Below are positions 7,486-17,209 of a stretch of DNA of 64,000 nt, in pieces. The DNA is taken from contig CP082844.1 in assembly GCA_019930625.1 (NCBI GenBank), positions 930,001 to 994,000 on the forward strand. The letters are read 5' to 3'. The DNA comes from Nocardia asteroides. GTDB taxonomy: Bacteria; Actinomycetota; Actinomycetes; Mycobacteriales; Mycobacteriaceae. Below the pieces are notes generated by a model. That model searched no databases. It was given only the letters and a program-made list of their open reading frames with translations, and had not been told where the DNA came from. A program made the translations under genes and the position numbers. How positions within the stretch are numbered: position 1 is the stretch's first letter; each line of letters begins with the position of its first letter.

Positions 7486-9639
7486 TCAGAGCGCGCGCGT
7501 TCGACTATCCACCTCGGGCCCGCTCTTGGTGACCGAAACCTTCTCGGCAGCCTGGTCGCCGTGTCCGGGCCACCATGCTTTGTGCCCGATCAGCGCCGTG
7601 ACCGCGGGCGTGAAGAACATCGCCATGACGAACGCGGCGATCGCGATGCCCACCGAGATGGCGAAGCCCATCTGGGCGAGGACATTGTTGCCCGCCAGCA
7701 TCATCGACGCGAACGTTCCCGCCAGGATCACCCCGGCCGCGGCGATGGTCGGTCCGGTGTGCCGCAGGGCCAGCGCCGCGGCTTGTTTCGGCTCGTTGCC
7801 CTCGCGGGCCTCTTCCCGCAACCGGGCGACCATGAGGATGTTGTAGTCGGTGCCGAGCGCCACCACGAACAGATACATGATCACCGGCAGCGTGAAGATC
7901 AGCCCGGACTCGCCCTGGAACTGCTGGAAGACCAGCACCGCGGCGCCGAGCGTTGCGGCGAATCCGAGAAACACCGACGCCATCAGGTACCAGGGCGCCA
8001 CCAGACTGCGCAACAGCAATCCCAGCACGATCATGATCAGGATCGCCGCCACCGGGAACACGATCGCGTAGTCGCGCGCCATCGCGTCCTGGAAGTCGAC
8101 GAAGACGGAGGTCAGACCGCCGACCGCGGCCGTGGCACCGACGGGAGCCGCCGAGTGCGCCACATCGCGCAGCGGTCCCTTGACGGTCTCCAGCGCGGCA
8201 TCGGACTCCGGCACGGCATCGAGCGTCACCGCGAAGTCGGCGATCGTCTTGTCCGCGGACAACTGCGGCTCGGCTACCTGTCCCACACCGGATACGGCGG
8301 CGAGCGCGGCCCGGTAGGCGGTGAGCTGATCGGCGGTCAATTCGCCGCCGCCGGACCGCAACAGAACGTCCGACGGCTGCGTAGTACCGGCAGGCATGCC
8401 CTTGACCAGTTCCTTGCTGTAGACCACGGATTCGGACGCCTCGGAGGTCTGCCCGGAGCTGAGGTCGAACGTCGGGTGGAAGCCCAAGGCGAAGATCCCC
8501 AGCGCGACCAGTACCCCGCCGGAGACCGCGGCGAAAGCACCGGGTCGTCGGCCGAGTGCGTTGCCGACCGCCGTGAACCGAGCTCCCTTCGGCTCGGTCC
8601 GCCACGCTTTCGAGGGCCAGAAGACTTTGGTGCCCAACAGGGAGACCACCGCGGGGACCAGCGTCAACCCTGCCGCGAGCGCGATCGCCACCGCGATCGC
8701 CAGTGCCGGGCCCATGGCGCGGAACATGCCGAGGGTGGACAGCACCAGCGCCATGAACGCGATGATCACCGCGCCCGCCGCGGACGTGATCGCCTCACCG
8801 ACCCGGCTGACGGCGCTGACCATGGCGGTCTTGGCATCCTCACCCGCGCGCAACCGCTCGCGGTAACGGAACATCAGGAACAGGATGTAGTCGGTGCCGA
8901 CACCGAACAGCACGACCACCAGGATGGCGTTGATCGATGCGTCGATCTGCAGGTCGAAGGCTCTGGCGACCATGGCGATCAATCCGCCGACCATGCTGGA
9001 GATCGCGCCGATCACGACGATCGGCAACAACGCGATCACCGGGCTGCGGAAGATGATCAGCAGTAGCACCAGGATCAGCACGATGGTGGCGACGCCGACG
9101 ATGGCCAGGCCCTTCTCGCTGGATTCCTGCTGGTCGAGCACCTGCGCCGCCTGGCCGGTGATGCCCGCCTTCAGGTCGGTGTCCGCGACGCTCTCCTTCA
9201 GCCGCGTGCGCAGCGCCTTGACCGCGTCGCCCTGCGTGGTGTCGCTCGGATCGGTCACCTTGGTCATCTGCACCGCGATGATCTGGATCAGCCGGTTCTC
9301 CGAGGGTGGGGCCGGTTGGATCGCGGTGACGTCCTTGACCTTCGCGCCGCGCAGATCAGCGGCGACCGCTACCACCGAAGCCGAGTCCGCCTCGGTCAGC
9401 GGCGCACCATCCTTCCGGGCGAACACGATGATCGCCGCGGTAGCGGAGCTTTCCGGAAAAGCCCTCTGCTGCAATTCCAGCGCCTGAATCGACTCGTAAT
9501 GCGAAGGCAGGAAGGCGGATTGGTCGGTCGTTGATTTCAGTTCCGGCGCCGTAGCCACCACCGCGATGGCGAGCAGCACCCACAGGCCGATCACCTTCCA
9601 CGGATTGTGGACGACCACGGCCCCCAGTCGTGCGAACAT
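7486..9639 (-). CDS. MMPL-family (RND superfamily) transporter
   Basis: The 717-residue transporter has the duplicated RND plan: an N-terminal membrane helix (VIGLWVLLAIAVVA), a large extracytoplasmic loop, a five- to six-helix bundle with GTDYILFLMFRYRERL, a second loop, and a second bundle with GTDYNILMVARLREEA. The paired GTDY motifs are hallmarks of MmpL proteins, which use proton-motive force to export lipids, glycopeptidolipids or siderophores. ATG 9639 (MFARLGAVVVHNPW) fits the family start and has AAAGGA upstream; the frame stays open to 9723 but lacks homology there. It follows the EXLDI-type gene by 43 bp, so the two form an operon. The cargo is unknown. Confidence 0.9.
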   Translation of the reverse strand: MFARLGAVVVHNPWKVIGLWVLLAIAVVATAPELKSTTDQSAFLPSHYESIQALELQQRAFPESSATAAIIVFARKDGAPLTEADSASVVAVAADLRGAKVKDVTAIQPAPPSENRLIQIIAVQMTKVTDPSDTTQGDAVKALRTRLKESVADTDLKAGITGQAAQVLDQQESSEKGLAIVGVATIVLILVLLLIIFRSPVIALLPIVVIGAISSMVGGLIAMVARAFDLQIDASINAILVVVLFGVGTDYILFLMFRYRERLRAGEDAKTAMVSAVSRVGEAITSAAGAVIIAFMALVLSTLGMFRAMGPALAIAVAIALAAGLTLVPAVVSLLGTKVFWPSKAWRTEPKGARFTAVGNALGRRPGAFAAVSGGVLVALGIFALGFHPTFDLSSGQTSEASESVVYSKELVKGMPAGTTQPSDVLLRSGGGELTADQLTAYRAALAAVSGVGQVAEPQLSADKTIADFAVTLDAVPESDAALETVKGPLRDVAHSAAPVGATAAVGGLTSVFVDFQDAMARDYAIVFPVAAILIMIVLGLLLRSLVAPWYLMASVFLGFAATLGAAVLVFQQFQGESGLIFTLPVIMYLFVVALGTDYNILMVARLREEAREGNEPKQAAALALRHTGPTIAAAGVILAGTFASMMLAGNNVLAQMGFAISVGIAIAAFVMAMFFTPAVTALIGHKAWWPGHGDQAAEKVSVTKSGPEVDSRTRAL

Positions 9640-9682
9640 CTGCTGTGAAATCCTTTCCGGATTCGGGAAAAGCTTCGGTCTC

Positions 9683-10156
9683 TCAGATCTGGAGGTCCTG
9701 CGAGGTGGGGTTCTCGGCCACATCGACGACGGTCCGATAGATGTGCTCCGGAATCCGCCCCAGCAGTTCGGCGGGCGAGTCCACGATCTCGACCGTGTAA
9801 TCGCCCCACTCGCGGCCGCCGGACCGGAGCAGGTCCCGCCAGGTCTTCCATTCGGTCCAGTCGATCGCGACGGACATTCCGCGCCATGACGATTCCCGCC
9901 GGTGCACCACGAACTTGCCTTTACGGCTCACATAGACCCGCACCACATCCATCCCGGCTTTGGTGTACTCCCGGGACTCGCCGAGCAGTCTGCCGAAGAA
10001 CCGCTGTCTGCGCCCGCCGCCGGGGCCGACCCGCAACACGATCTCCCGAAGATCCTCCACCCCGCCCCGCTCGCCGGAATCCTTCAGGAAGGTGACGCCG
10101 CCGGCTTGCTCGTCGGCGGTGGCCACACCGGCCGGATTATTCGGATCGGTGGTCAT
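9683..10156 (-). CDS. EXLDI-type conserved protein
   Basis: The 157-residue soluble protein resembles the EXLDI family, named for a C-terminal acidic-x-Leu-Asp-Ile-like ending; here the ending is SQDLQI. Other matching segments are VYVSRKGKFVVHRRES, AIDWTEWKTWRD and ELLGRIPEHIYRTVVDVAENP. No enzymatic motif is seen. The start at ATG 10156 has GGGGA 6 nt upstream; an upstream in-frame start would add ten residues with a poorer site. It is the first gene of the operon with the MmpL transporter. Its role is unknown, though pairing with a transporter behind a palindrome-containing promoter suggests an inducible resistance or export unit. Confidence 0.65.
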   Translation of the reverse strand: MTTDPNNPAGVATADEQAGGVTFLKDSGERGGVEDLREIVLRVGPGGGRRQRFFGRLLGESREYTKAGMDVVRVYVSRKGKFVVHRRESSWRGMSVAIDWTEWKTWRDLLRSGGREWGDYTVEIVDSPAELLGRIPEHIYRTVVDVAENPTSQDLQI

Positions 10157-10278
10157 GGCAAATCCCCATTTCATGGATGAATGCACACCCGAGCGTGCGC
10201 CTACCGTCAGCCGGCCCGTGCCGAATCCGCTGTGGAGGTGCGAGTTCGATGTTTCCAGGAAGGCCGAGCTGCCATGTC

Positions 10279-10308
10279 ACTATAAGTAGATGTATACGTA
10301 TAACGCAA
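10279..10308 (-). promoter_or_regulatory. Promoter with palindromic operator for the EXLDI-MmpL operon
   Basis: On the minus strand TTGCGT (10308-10303) and TATAGT (10284-10279) are spaced by 18 bp. The perfect 10-bp palindrome TATACGTATA (10293-10302) fills the spacer, an ideal site for a repressor. Transcription would start near 10272, about 115 nt before the EXLDI start codon. No regulator gene is adjacent. Confidence 0.55.
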
Positions 10309-10347
10309 GCGCTGACTTACCGCAGGGCACGCCGGGCCGCCGCTCGG

Positions 10348-10818
10348 CTAATCACCCCGCCCGACCGGACGGCCATGTTCGAGATACCGGGGGCAGCCGT
10401 CGATGTGCGCGAGATGTGCTTGCCGCACCCGCCGAGCGAGACGCGGTATCAGGTAGTCATCGAGAGCGCCGACCGAAACCCACTGCCAGGCGTCGAGTTC
10501 CGACTCCTGCAATCGGATGGTCCGCTCCTCGGCGCCGAGTTCACCGCAATCGAATACGTAGAGCGCCTTGTCCCCCTCCTCGGGACTCGGAGCCCAGTCG
10601 TGCACGAGCAGCCGACGAACGAACCGGTCGATCCCCAACTCCTCACCGAGTTCCCGCCGACAAGCCGCGGCGGGCGCCTCCCCCGGCTCCACATACCCAC
10701 CCGGCAGATCCCAGCCATTGCCATAGGTCTTGTGCACAAGCAACACTTCGTCGCCGCGAACGAACAACGCCCCCGCAGCCAACCGCGCTCGCCCGAACTC
10801 CGCCACCACCCCACCCAA
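10348..10818 (-). CDS. NUDIX hydrolase
   Basis: The 156-residue protein contains a complete NUDIX box: GGYVEPGEAPAAACRREL followed by GEELGI, fitting Gx5Ex7REUxEExGU with the metal-binding glutamates intact. NUDIX enzymes hydrolyse nucleoside diphosphates linked to another moiety. The strand before the box (GALFVRGDEVLLVHKTYGNGWDLPGGY) is typical of housecleaning or ADP-sugar/NTP hydrolases, but the substrate is not predictable. The start is uncertain: TTG 10818 or GTG 10809. It lies 65 bp after the PIN toxin gene on the same strand. Confidence 0.87.
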   Translation of the reverse strand: MGGVVAEFGRARLAAGALFVRGDEVLLVHKTYGNGWDLPGGYVEPGEAPAAACRRELGEELGIDRFVRRLLVHDWAPSPEEGDKALYVFDCGELGAEERTIRLQESELDAWQWVSVGALDDYLIPRLARRVRQAHLAHIDGCPRYLEHGRPVGRGD

Positions 10819-10883
10819 CCACGGAAGACACCGTTAGGGCCGCAACGCCGAGCCGAGGCTCGAGCTGCCGATACGCGGCCTAC

Positions 10884-11330
10884 CTAGGACGTGGGGCGCA
10901 AGTCGTCCGGCAGGATGCGAAATGCGGAGTAGCGACCGAGAGGCCGCAAAGTTCGGAAGTCACGTCGGTCGAGCGTCAGGATGGTGTCGGTATCGAATTC
11001 GTCGGCCAGAGCCACACACACCGCGTCCACCAAATCGAGGTTCAGGGTGCCGTACTTCCCCCGGATGTCGACCGCAGTGCGCAACTGCGCCGCATCGACG
11101 TTCGAGATGACGATCCGCGTCGACGCGACTCGCTCCGCGATCAGAGTGAGAATGCCGTCGGCGACCGCACGTCCGGCCCGGACACTCGCAACATGATGCA
11201 CCTCGGTGAGCACCAGCGGACTGACGACGATCGCGCCCGCCGAATCGGCTGCTCGACGCACCGCGAAGTGCTCGGGGCCCGAACGATTGAATAGCGCCAG
11301 AATTCCAGAAGTGTCGGCCACGACGATCAT
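10884..11330 (-). CDS. vapC: VapC-type PIN-domain toxin
   Basis: The 148-residue PIN-domain ribonuclease keeps the acidic metal-binding residues of the family: Asp in VVADTSG near the N-terminus, Glu in LVLTEVHHV, Asp in LDLVDAVCVALAD and Asp in LTLDRRDF. VapC toxins cleave tRNA or rRNA and are neutralised by VapB. The start codon overlaps the stop of the upstream antitoxin gene by 4 nt (ATGA), the usual coupling for such pairs. The toxin appears intact, with no truncation or missing catalytic residue. The RNA target is unknown. Confidence 0.87.
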   Translation of the reverse strand: MIVVADTSGILALFNRSGPEHFAVRRAADSAGAIVVSPLVLTEVHHVASVRAGRAVADGILTLIAERVASTRIVISNVDAAQLRTAVDIRGKYGTLNLDLVDAVCVALADEFDTDTILTLDRRDFRTLRPLGRYSAFRILPDDLRPTS

Positions 11331-11551
11331 GCGGGTCGGTTCATCGCATTGCGGATGTCGTCCTTGGCGATCGGCCCACCCAGATCGAACGTCTCGTCAT
11401 CGCCGAGCAGGGGCGTCTCCCATTTGCGGTGCCGCATGAGATAAGCCCGGACCGCGTCACGAGTGATCTCGTGCTTGGAGCGCCCCTCGGCGTCCGCTTG
11501 CGCGTTGAGCGCCGCCTCTTCGTCGTCCGGCAATCGCATGGTCCAAGCCAT
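11327..11551 (-). CDS. vapB: VapB-type antitoxin
   Basis: The 74-residue protein begins with a ribbon-helix-helix-like region (TMRLPDDEEAALNAQADAEGR followed by KHEITRDAVRAYL) that would bind DNA. Its C-terminal tail (GGPIAKDDIRNAMNRPA) would wrap the PIN toxin. It overlaps vapC by 4 nt. There is no Shine-Dalgarno sequence. A TACCAT -10 element ends 5 nt before the ATG at 11551, so the message is probably leaderless; ATG 11539 is an alternative internal start. Confidence 0.82.
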   Translation of the reverse strand: MAWTMRLPDDEEAALNAQADAEGRSKHEITRDAVRAYLMRHRKWETPLLGDDETFDLGGPIAKDDIRNAMNRPA

Positions 11552-11556
11552 ACATA

Positions 11557-11576
11557 ATGGTATCAGAGGTGATACC
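11557..11576 (-). promoter_or_regulatory. vapBC promoter and autoregulatory operator
   Basis: GGTATCA (11559-11565) and TGATACC (11570-11576) form a perfect 7-bp inverted repeat around GAGG. The minus-strand -10 TACCAT (11562-11557) overlaps one arm. A VapBC complex bound here would block RNA polymerase, the standard negative feedback for this class. Confidence 0.65.
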
Positions 11577-11654
11577 GCAGTTCTGTGCCCTTCCGTCCGC
11601 GAGCTATCTCGCCCGACCTCGCTGATCCGGACTCATACGCGGTGACAAGATCGA

Positions 11655-12569
11655 GTGGTGCGCGTTCTCGTCACCGGAGCGAATGGTTATCTCGGTCGGG
11701 CGGTCGTGGATCTGCTGGGTAGAGCAGGCCATGTGCCGATCGCGATGGTTCGCGGGGGCACTTCGGCCATGCGGGAGACCACTCGGGTCGCCGACCTCCT
11801 CGACGAGAGCGGGCTCCGCGACGCACTGCGCGGAGTACAGGTGGTCTGCCACCTCGCCGGGCTGACTCGGGCGCGAGAGTCCACGGTCGATCCGCTCCGG
11901 TACTTTCGCGTCAACACGGGCGGGACCGTCGCCTTACTGGACGCGATGGCCGCTGCCGGGGTCGCGCGGATCGTCTTCGCCTCGACCGGCTCGATCTACG
12001 GGACGCCTGAGCGCCAACCGATGACAGAGCGCCTGCCCGACGCACCGCCGCACCCGTACGCCGCGAGCAAACTGGCCGCCGAGTCCGCGATCTCGGCACA
12101 GGCGCGAACCGGCCGCTTGTCGGCCACCGTGCTGCGCTTGACGAACGTGGCCGGTGGCGCGGACCGCGACCCCACGCGCTTGATTCCCCGGGCGTTCGCC
12201 GCCGCGGTGAATGCTTCGGCATTGGAGGTCAATGGCGACGGCAGCGCGGTTCGCGATTACCTGCACGTCGTCGACGCCGCCGCGGCTTTCGTCGCTTGCG
12301 TCGACAACCCGCCGCCGGACAGGTTCCGCCGGTACATCATCGGCAGCGGCCACGGCAGCAGCGTCCTCGACGTCGTAGCCGCCGTCGAGCGGCGGACCGG
12401 CCGCCGGATCCAGCTGATCCATCGGCCACCGGCATCCGAACCCGCCACGCTGATCAGCGATCCCACCCGGGCGATAACCGAACTACCCTGGTATCCGTCC
12501 TATTCCGAGCTCGACACCATCGTTCGGGATACCTGGGCGGCCGGGGGGCACTCGCCCGGACCCGGTTGA
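11655..12569 (+). CDS. NAD-dependent epimerase/dehydratase (extended SDR)
   Basis: The 304-residue extended short-chain dehydrogenase has a Rossmann NAD site (LVTGANGYLGRAVV), a Ser region (ASTGSIYG) and the catalytic YAASK motif near residue 133. The segments VRDYLHVVDAAAAF and GSGHGSSVLDVV are typical of UDP-glucose 4-epimerase and dTDP-glucose dehydratase relatives. It probably modifies a nucleotide sugar for cell-envelope polysaccharide. The start is GTG 11655 or GTG 11658. It is convergent with the phosphatase-like gene, the two stops being 1 bp apart. Confidence 0.82.
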   Translation: MVRVLVTGANGYLGRAVVDLLGRAGHVPIAMVRGGTSAMRETTRVADLLDESGLRDALRGVQVVCHLAGLTRARESTVDPLRYFRVNTGGTVALLDAMAAAGVARIVFASTGSIYGTPERQPMTERLPDAPPHPYAASKLAAESAISAQARTGRLSATVLRLTNVAGGADRDPTRLIPRAFAAAVNASALEVNGDGSAVRDYLHVVDAAAAFVACVDNPPPDRFRRYIIGSGHGSSVLDVVAAVERRTGRRIQLIHRPPASEPATLISDPTRAITELPWYPSYSELDTIVRDTWAAGGHSPGPG

Positions 12570-12570
12570 T

Positions 12571-13392
12571 TCACCCACCGAGCCCCGCACGGTCGAGCAG
12601 ATAGGTGGTCAGCGGCCGGTAGTACTCCGGGTGCACCCCGTCATCGAGCGGAACCGTGACGGCGATCTTGCCCTCGACCTGCCCGGCGAACAGTGCGGGG
12701 TCGTTGGAGTCGGCGAATCCGACGGTTTCGATGCCCGCTTCGCCCGCGGCGCCTGCCCAGCCGTGATCGGCGATGACCAGGTCGGGCCAGTGGCCGGCCC
12801 CGGCGTCGCGCAGTTCCCGCAGGACCGCCCGCATCGGGTGCGGATCGTGCGTGTGCTTCAGCCGCCCGTCGTCGCCGAGCGCCGCGACCCCCGAGGTGTA
12901 GACGATTTCGCGATTCTGCGACCCGATGCGAGCGGTGACCCGGTAGGACCACCCGGCGGCAGGCGTCAGCACCACGCATCCCGCCGCGCGCAACGCATCC
13001 TCGACAGCTCGATAGACATCCATGAGCGTTTCCGGATGCCCGGTCGCCAGGATCACGGTCTCCCGGCGGCGAGCCGCGAGCCCGATCCGCGTCCCCATCG
13101 CATCCAGCGCGTCGAGAGTCAGGTCCGCATCGATGGTGTCGGGGCCCCGCAGATGACGCGGATCTGGGCTGACCCCGCACAGTCGCGCCATCATCGCCAA
13201 GGTCTCGTCGAAGGTCCAATCCCTCAGTGTCAGCCCGAACTGGTACCTCGGCTCCTTCTCCACCATCTTGCGATAGTGCGAGAGATTCCCCTCCCGGGGC
13301 GTCGCGACGTGCCCCGCTATCCGTGTCTCCAGGAGGTGCTTTCGAAGCAGCTCGCGGTCATCGGATCGACCGGGTCGAGTCGCATATCCCAC
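12571..13392 (-). CDS. Phosphatase-like conserved actinobacterial protein
   Basis: The 273-residue protein matches a family annotated as phosphatase in Streptomyces and relatives. Shared stretches are VATPREGNLSHYRKMVEK, a nucleotide-like loop ILATGHPETLMDVYRAVEDAL, a His-rich motif KHTHDPHPMRAVL and the acidic C-terminal region VIADHGWAGAAGEAGIETVGF followed by ADSNDPALF. The DHG and THDPH motifs could bind metal. No biochemical role is established that I know of. It lies between the convergent epimerase gene and the end of the ribosomal operon. Confidence 0.6.
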   Translation of the reverse strand: MGYATRPGRSDDRELLRKHLLETRIAGHVATPREGNLSHYRKMVEKEPRYQFGLTLRDWTFDETLAMMARLCGVSPDPRHLRGPDTIDADLTLDALDAMGTRIGLAARRRETVILATGHPETLMDVYRAVEDALRAAGCVVLTPAAGWSYRVTARIGSQNREIVYTSGVAALGDDGRLKHTHDPHPMRAVLRELRDAGAGHWPDLVIADHGWAGAAGEAGIETVGFADSNDPALFAGQVEGKIAVTVPLDDGVHPEYYRPLTTYLLDRAGLGG

Positions 13393-13531
13393 CGCTCATA
13401 CCTCCACATGGGCCGTCGGTGCAACCGATCACCGTTCCGGTCACCGAGACGCCGCGGCCGGTTGCTGCCGCAACACGAACACGACAGTACCTATCGGCGG
13501 CCCAGCTATCGGGCACTGCCCGGATACGGCG

Positions 13532-13564
13532 AAGGCCCGCTCTCCGGGACGGGGAGCGGGCCTT
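13532..13564 (-). terminator. Terminator of the S10 ribosomal operon
   Basis: Arms 13532-13545 and 13551-13564 pair over 14 bp with one G-T wobble around a 5-nt loop. It lies 25 bp beyond the rpsQ stop codon in the direction of transcription. The poly-T tract is weak, as is common in high-GC actinobacteria. Confidence 0.7.
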
Positions 13565-13588
13565 GCGGTTTCACGCCGTGGAAGAGGC

Positions 13589-13861
13589 TTACTTGGCCTT
13601 CTCCAGGACCTCGACCAGACGCCAGCGCTTGGTGGCCGACAGCGGACGGGTCTCCATCAGCTGAACGCGGTCACCGATACCGGCGATCTCGTTCTCGTCG
13701 TGCGCCTTCACCTTCGAGGTGGTGCGAATGATCTTGCCGTAGAGCGGGTGCCGGTTACGGTCTTCCAGCTCGACGACGATCGTCTTGTTCATCTTGTCGG
13801 AGACAACGTAACCGACACGCACTTTACGGGTGCCGCGCTGCCCTTCTACTTTGTCGCTCAT
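13589..13861 (-). CDS. rpsQ: 30S ribosomal protein S17
   Basis: The 90-residue OB-fold ribosomal protein binds 16S rRNA early in 30S assembly. Characteristic segments are [29 protein letters not shown] and [26 protein letters not shown]. It is the last gene of the S10 operon here and overlaps rpmC by 4 nt. A hairpin terminator follows the stop codon. Confidence 0.98.
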   Translation of the reverse strand: MSDKVEGQRGTRKVRVGYVVSDKMNKTIVVELEDRNRHPLYGKIIRTTSKVKAHDENEIAGIGDRVQLMETRPLSATKRWRLVEVLEKAK

Positions 13862-14097
13862 GCAGCATCTCCCTTGCCAGCGGGTCCGGTGGCCAGACCG
13901 AGCTCGCGCTCACGCATGACCGTGTAGATGCGCGCGATCTCGTGACGGACGACGCGCAGACGACGGTTGTTGTCCAGCTGACCCGTCGCCATCTGGAAGC
14001 GCAGGTTGAACAGCTCTTCCTTGGAGTCGCGCAGCTTGGCCACCAACTCCTCTTCGGTGAGCTCGCGGAGCTCTGCGGCCGGTGTTCCGGTAGCCAT
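13858..14097 (-). CDS. rpmC: 50S ribosomal protein L29
   Basis: The 79-residue two-helix protein sits at the exit tunnel. Diagnostic sequence is [29 protein letters not shown], then [20 protein letters not shown]. The start is ATG 14097 ([13 protein letters not shown]) preceded by GGGAGGAG. It overlaps the rplP stop codon by one base (TGATG), so translation is coupled. Confidence 0.97.
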   Translation of the reverse strand: MATGTPAAELRELTEEELVAKLRDSKEELFNLRFQMATGQLDNNRRLRVVRHEIARIYTVMRERELGLATGPAGKGDAA

Positions 14098-14513
14098 CAG
14101 AACTGCTCCTCCCTGGTCACGATCCTGCACTTCATCGGGAGCTTGTGCATCGCGCGGCGCAGCGCCTCACGAGCGGTCTCCTCATTCGGGTAGCTCATCT
14201 CGAACATCACGCGACCGGGCTTGACGTTCGCGACCCACCACTCCGGCGAACCCTTACCCGAACCCATGCGGGTCTCGGCGGGCTTCTTGGTCAGCGGGCG
14301 ATCCGGGTAGATGTTGATCCAGATCTTGCCGCCACGGCGGATGTGGCGAGTCATCGCGATACGCGCCGACTCGATCTGCCGGTTGGTGACGTACGCCGGC
14401 TCCAGCGCCTGGATGCCGAACTCGCCGAACGCCACCGAAGTGCCGCCCTTGGCCATGCCCGAACGGCCCGGGTGATGCTGCTTGCGGTGCTTCACCTTGC
14501 GAGGCATCAGCAT
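14097..14513 (-). CDS. rplP: 50S ribosomal protein L16
   Basis: The 138-residue protein begins [14 protein letters not shown], close to the bacterial L16 consensus. It contains [27 protein letters not shown] and the C-terminal alpha/beta core. L16 helps organise the tRNA sites of the 50S subunit. It follows rpsC by 3 bp. Confidence 0.98.
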   Translation of the reverse strand: MLMPRKVKHRKQHHPGRSGMAKGGTSVAFGEFGIQALEPAYVTNRQIESARIAMTRHIRRGGKIWINIYPDRPLTKKPAETRMGSGKGSPEWWVANVKPGRVMFEMSYPNEETAREALRRAMHKLPMKCRIVTREEQF

Positions 14514-14516
14514 GCG

Positions 14517-15311
<795 letters not shown>

Positions 15312-15740
15312 TTACTTTGCCCCTCCCTTCCGGCGGTTACGAGTGGCTCCACCGGCGGTGGGGATGCTCTCGACCTCGATGGTGATGTGGCTGGTGCGCT
15401 TGCGGATGCGGAACGCACGCCCCTGGGCACGCGGCTGGAACCGCTTCATGGTCGCACCCTCGTCGACGTAGGCCGTCGAGATGACCAGCGTGGCCGGGTT
15501 CAGGCCGAGGTTGTTCTCGGCGTTGGCCGCGGCGCTGGCGACGACCTTGGCGACCGGCTCGCTCGCGGCCTGGGGCGCGAACTTCAGCAGGGCGAGGGCG
15601 TCCTCGACACGCTTGCCGCGGACCAGGTCCACGACACGGCGTGCCTTCATCGGCGTGACGCGAACGTGCTTGGCGGTCGCGCGCGCAGTCGGGTTCGACG
15701 GAGTCGTCAGCAGTGTCTGATTGCTCTTCGCTTCGCTCAT
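15312..15740 (-). CDS. rplV: 50S ribosomal protein L22
   Basis: The 142-residue protein contains the L22 signature: [32 protein letters not shown] and a C-terminal tunnel-hairpin region ([18 protein letters not shown]). This is the loop where macrolide-resistance changes occur in bacteria. It overlaps the rpsS stop by 4 nt. Confidence 0.98.
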   Translation of the reverse strand: MSEAKSNQTLLTTPSNPTARATAKHVRVTPMKARRVVDLVRGKRVEDALALLKFAPQAASEPVAKVVASAAANAENNLGLNPATLVISTAYVDEGATMKRFQPRAQGRAFRIRKRTSHITIEVESIPTAGGATRNRRKGGAK

Positions 15741-16018
15741 CGCCGCTTGCTCTTCCGGTCTTCCTTGACGTGGCTCTTGAACGTCCTGGTCGGCGCGAAC
15801 TCACCGAGCTTGTGCCCGACCATGGACTCCGAGACGAACACCGGCACGTGCTTGCGGCCGTCGTGCACCGAGAACGTGTGCCCGATGAAATCGGGGATGA
15901 TGGTCGAACGACGCGACCAGGTCTTGATGACCTGCTTGGTGCCCTTCTCGTTCTGCACGTCCACCTTCTTCAGGAGGTGGTCGTCGACAAACGGGCCTTT
16001 CTTGAGGCTGCGTGGCAT
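15737..16018 (-). CDS. rpsS: 30S ribosomal protein S19
   Basis: The 93-residue protein begins [19 protein letters not shown] and contains the family signature [29 protein letters not shown]. It works with S13 at the head of the 30S subunit. It lies 15 bp after rplB, with an upstream GGAGGAGG Shine-Dalgarno sequence. Confidence 0.98.
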   Translation of the reverse strand: MPRSLKKGPFVDDHLLKKVDVQNEKGTKQVIKTWSRRSTIIPDFIGHTFSVHDGRKHVPVFVSESMVGHKLGEFAPTRTFKSHVKEDRKSKRR

Positions 16019-16033
16019 TTCTTACCTCCTCCT

Positions 16034-16870
16034 TCAGCGCTTCTTGCCGGTCTTGCGGCGGCGGACGATGAGCTTGTCGCTCGGACGGTTGGGCTTGCGG
16101 GTGCGGCCTTCCGGCTGGCCCCACGGCGAGACCGGGTGGCGACCACCGGAAGTCTTGCCCTCACCACCACCATGCGGGTGGTCGACCGGGTTCATGACGA
16201 CACCACGGACGGTGGGGCGGCGGCCCTTCCAGCGCATGCGGCCGGCCTTACCCCAGTTGATGTTCGACTGCTCGGCGTTGCCGACCTCGCCGACGGTGGC
16301 GCGGCAGCGCACGTCGACGCGACGGATCTCGCCGGAGGGCATACGCAGGGTGGCGTAGGGGCCTTCCTTACCGAGCAGCTGGATGCTCATGCCCGCCGAA
16401 CGGGCCAGCTTGGCGCCGCCGCCCGGACGCAGCTCCACCGCGTGGATGGTGGTACCGGTCGGGATGTTGCGCAGCGGCAGGTTGTTGCCCGGCTTGATGT
16501 CGGCCGTGGGGCCGGACTCGATGCGGGTGCCCTGCGTCACGCCCTTGGGGGCGATGATGTAGCGCTTCTCGCCGTCCACGAAGTGCAGCAGCGCGATGTT
16601 CGCGGTCCGGTTCGGGTCGTACTCGATGTGGGCGACCTTGGCCGGGATGCCGTCCTTGTCCAGGCGACGGAAGTCGATCAGCCGGTAGGCGCGCTTGTGA
16701 CCGCCACCGCGGTGGCGGGTGGTGATCCGGCCGTGCGCGTTGCGGCCGCCGGACTTGGTCAGCGGGCGCAGCAGCGACTTCTCCGGTTCCGACCGGGTGA
16801 TCTCGGCGAAGTCCGAGACGCTGGCGCCACGACGGCCCGGCGTTGTCGGCTTGTACTTACGGATTGCCAT
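16034..16870 (-). CDS. rplB: 50S ribosomal protein L2
   Basis: The 278-residue protein begins [21 protein letters not shown]. It carries the peptidyl-transferase-region signature [12 protein letters not shown], including the conserved histidine needed for peptide-bond formation. Its Arg/Lys-rich C-terminus contacts 23S rRNA. Length and order match other actinobacterial S10 operons. Confidence 0.98.
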   Translation of the reverse strand: MAIRKYKPTTPGRRGASVSDFAEITRSEPEKSLLRPLTKSGGRNAHGRITTRHRGGGHKRAYRLIDFRRLDKDGIPAKVAHIEYDPNRTANIALLHFVDGEKRYIIAPKGVTQGTRIESGPTADIKPGNNLPLRNIPTGTTIHAVELRPGGGAKLARSAGMSIQLLGKEGPYATLRMPSGEIRRVDVRCRATVGEVGNAEQSNINWGKAGRMRWKGRRPTVRGVVMNPVDHPHGGGEGKTSGGRHPVSPWGQPEGRTRKPNRPSDKLIVRRRKTGKKR

Positions 16871-16903
16871 GAGTTCTTCTCTGCTTTCTGGATTCCCGGG
16901 CGC

Positions 16904-17209
16904 TTAGGCGACCGGGCCTCCGAAGATCTCGATGGGCTTGCTGTCGGCCGAGATGGTCACGAGCGCGCGCTTGGTGTTCTTGCGCTTGCCGTAACCGAAG
17001 CGGGTCCGCTTGCGCTTGCCCTGACGGTTGGCGGTGTTGACGCTGGTCACCTTCACACCGAAGACCTTCTCCACGGCGATCTTGATCTGCGTCTTGTTCG
17101 AGTCCGGGTGCACCAGGAAGGTGTAGGTGCCTTCCTCGATCAGTCCGTAGGACTTCTCGGAGATGACCGGCGCCAGCAGAATGTCGCGGGGGTCGGCGAT
17201 GGTGGTCAC
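16904..17209 (-). CDS. rplW: 50S ribosomal protein L23
   Basis: The 101-residue protein (starting [20 protein letters not shown] after the initiator) contains [21 protein letters not shown] and [21 protein letters not shown]23 lies at the tunnel exit and docks trigger factor and SRP. The start is GTG 17209, which overlaps the rplD stop (GTGA). No ATG fits, so coupled translation from rplD is expected. Confidence 0.97.
   Translation of the reverse strand: MTTIADPRDILLAPVISEKSYGLIEEGTYTFLVHPDSNKTQIKIAVEKVFGVKVTSVNTANRQGKRKRTRFGYGKRKNTKRALVTISADSKPIEIFGGPVA

Noticed and set aside
7366..9066. A 566-codon plus-strand frame opposite MmpL
   Set aside because: It starts inside the terminator region and is antisense to a clear MMPL transporter; the translation is low-complexity.
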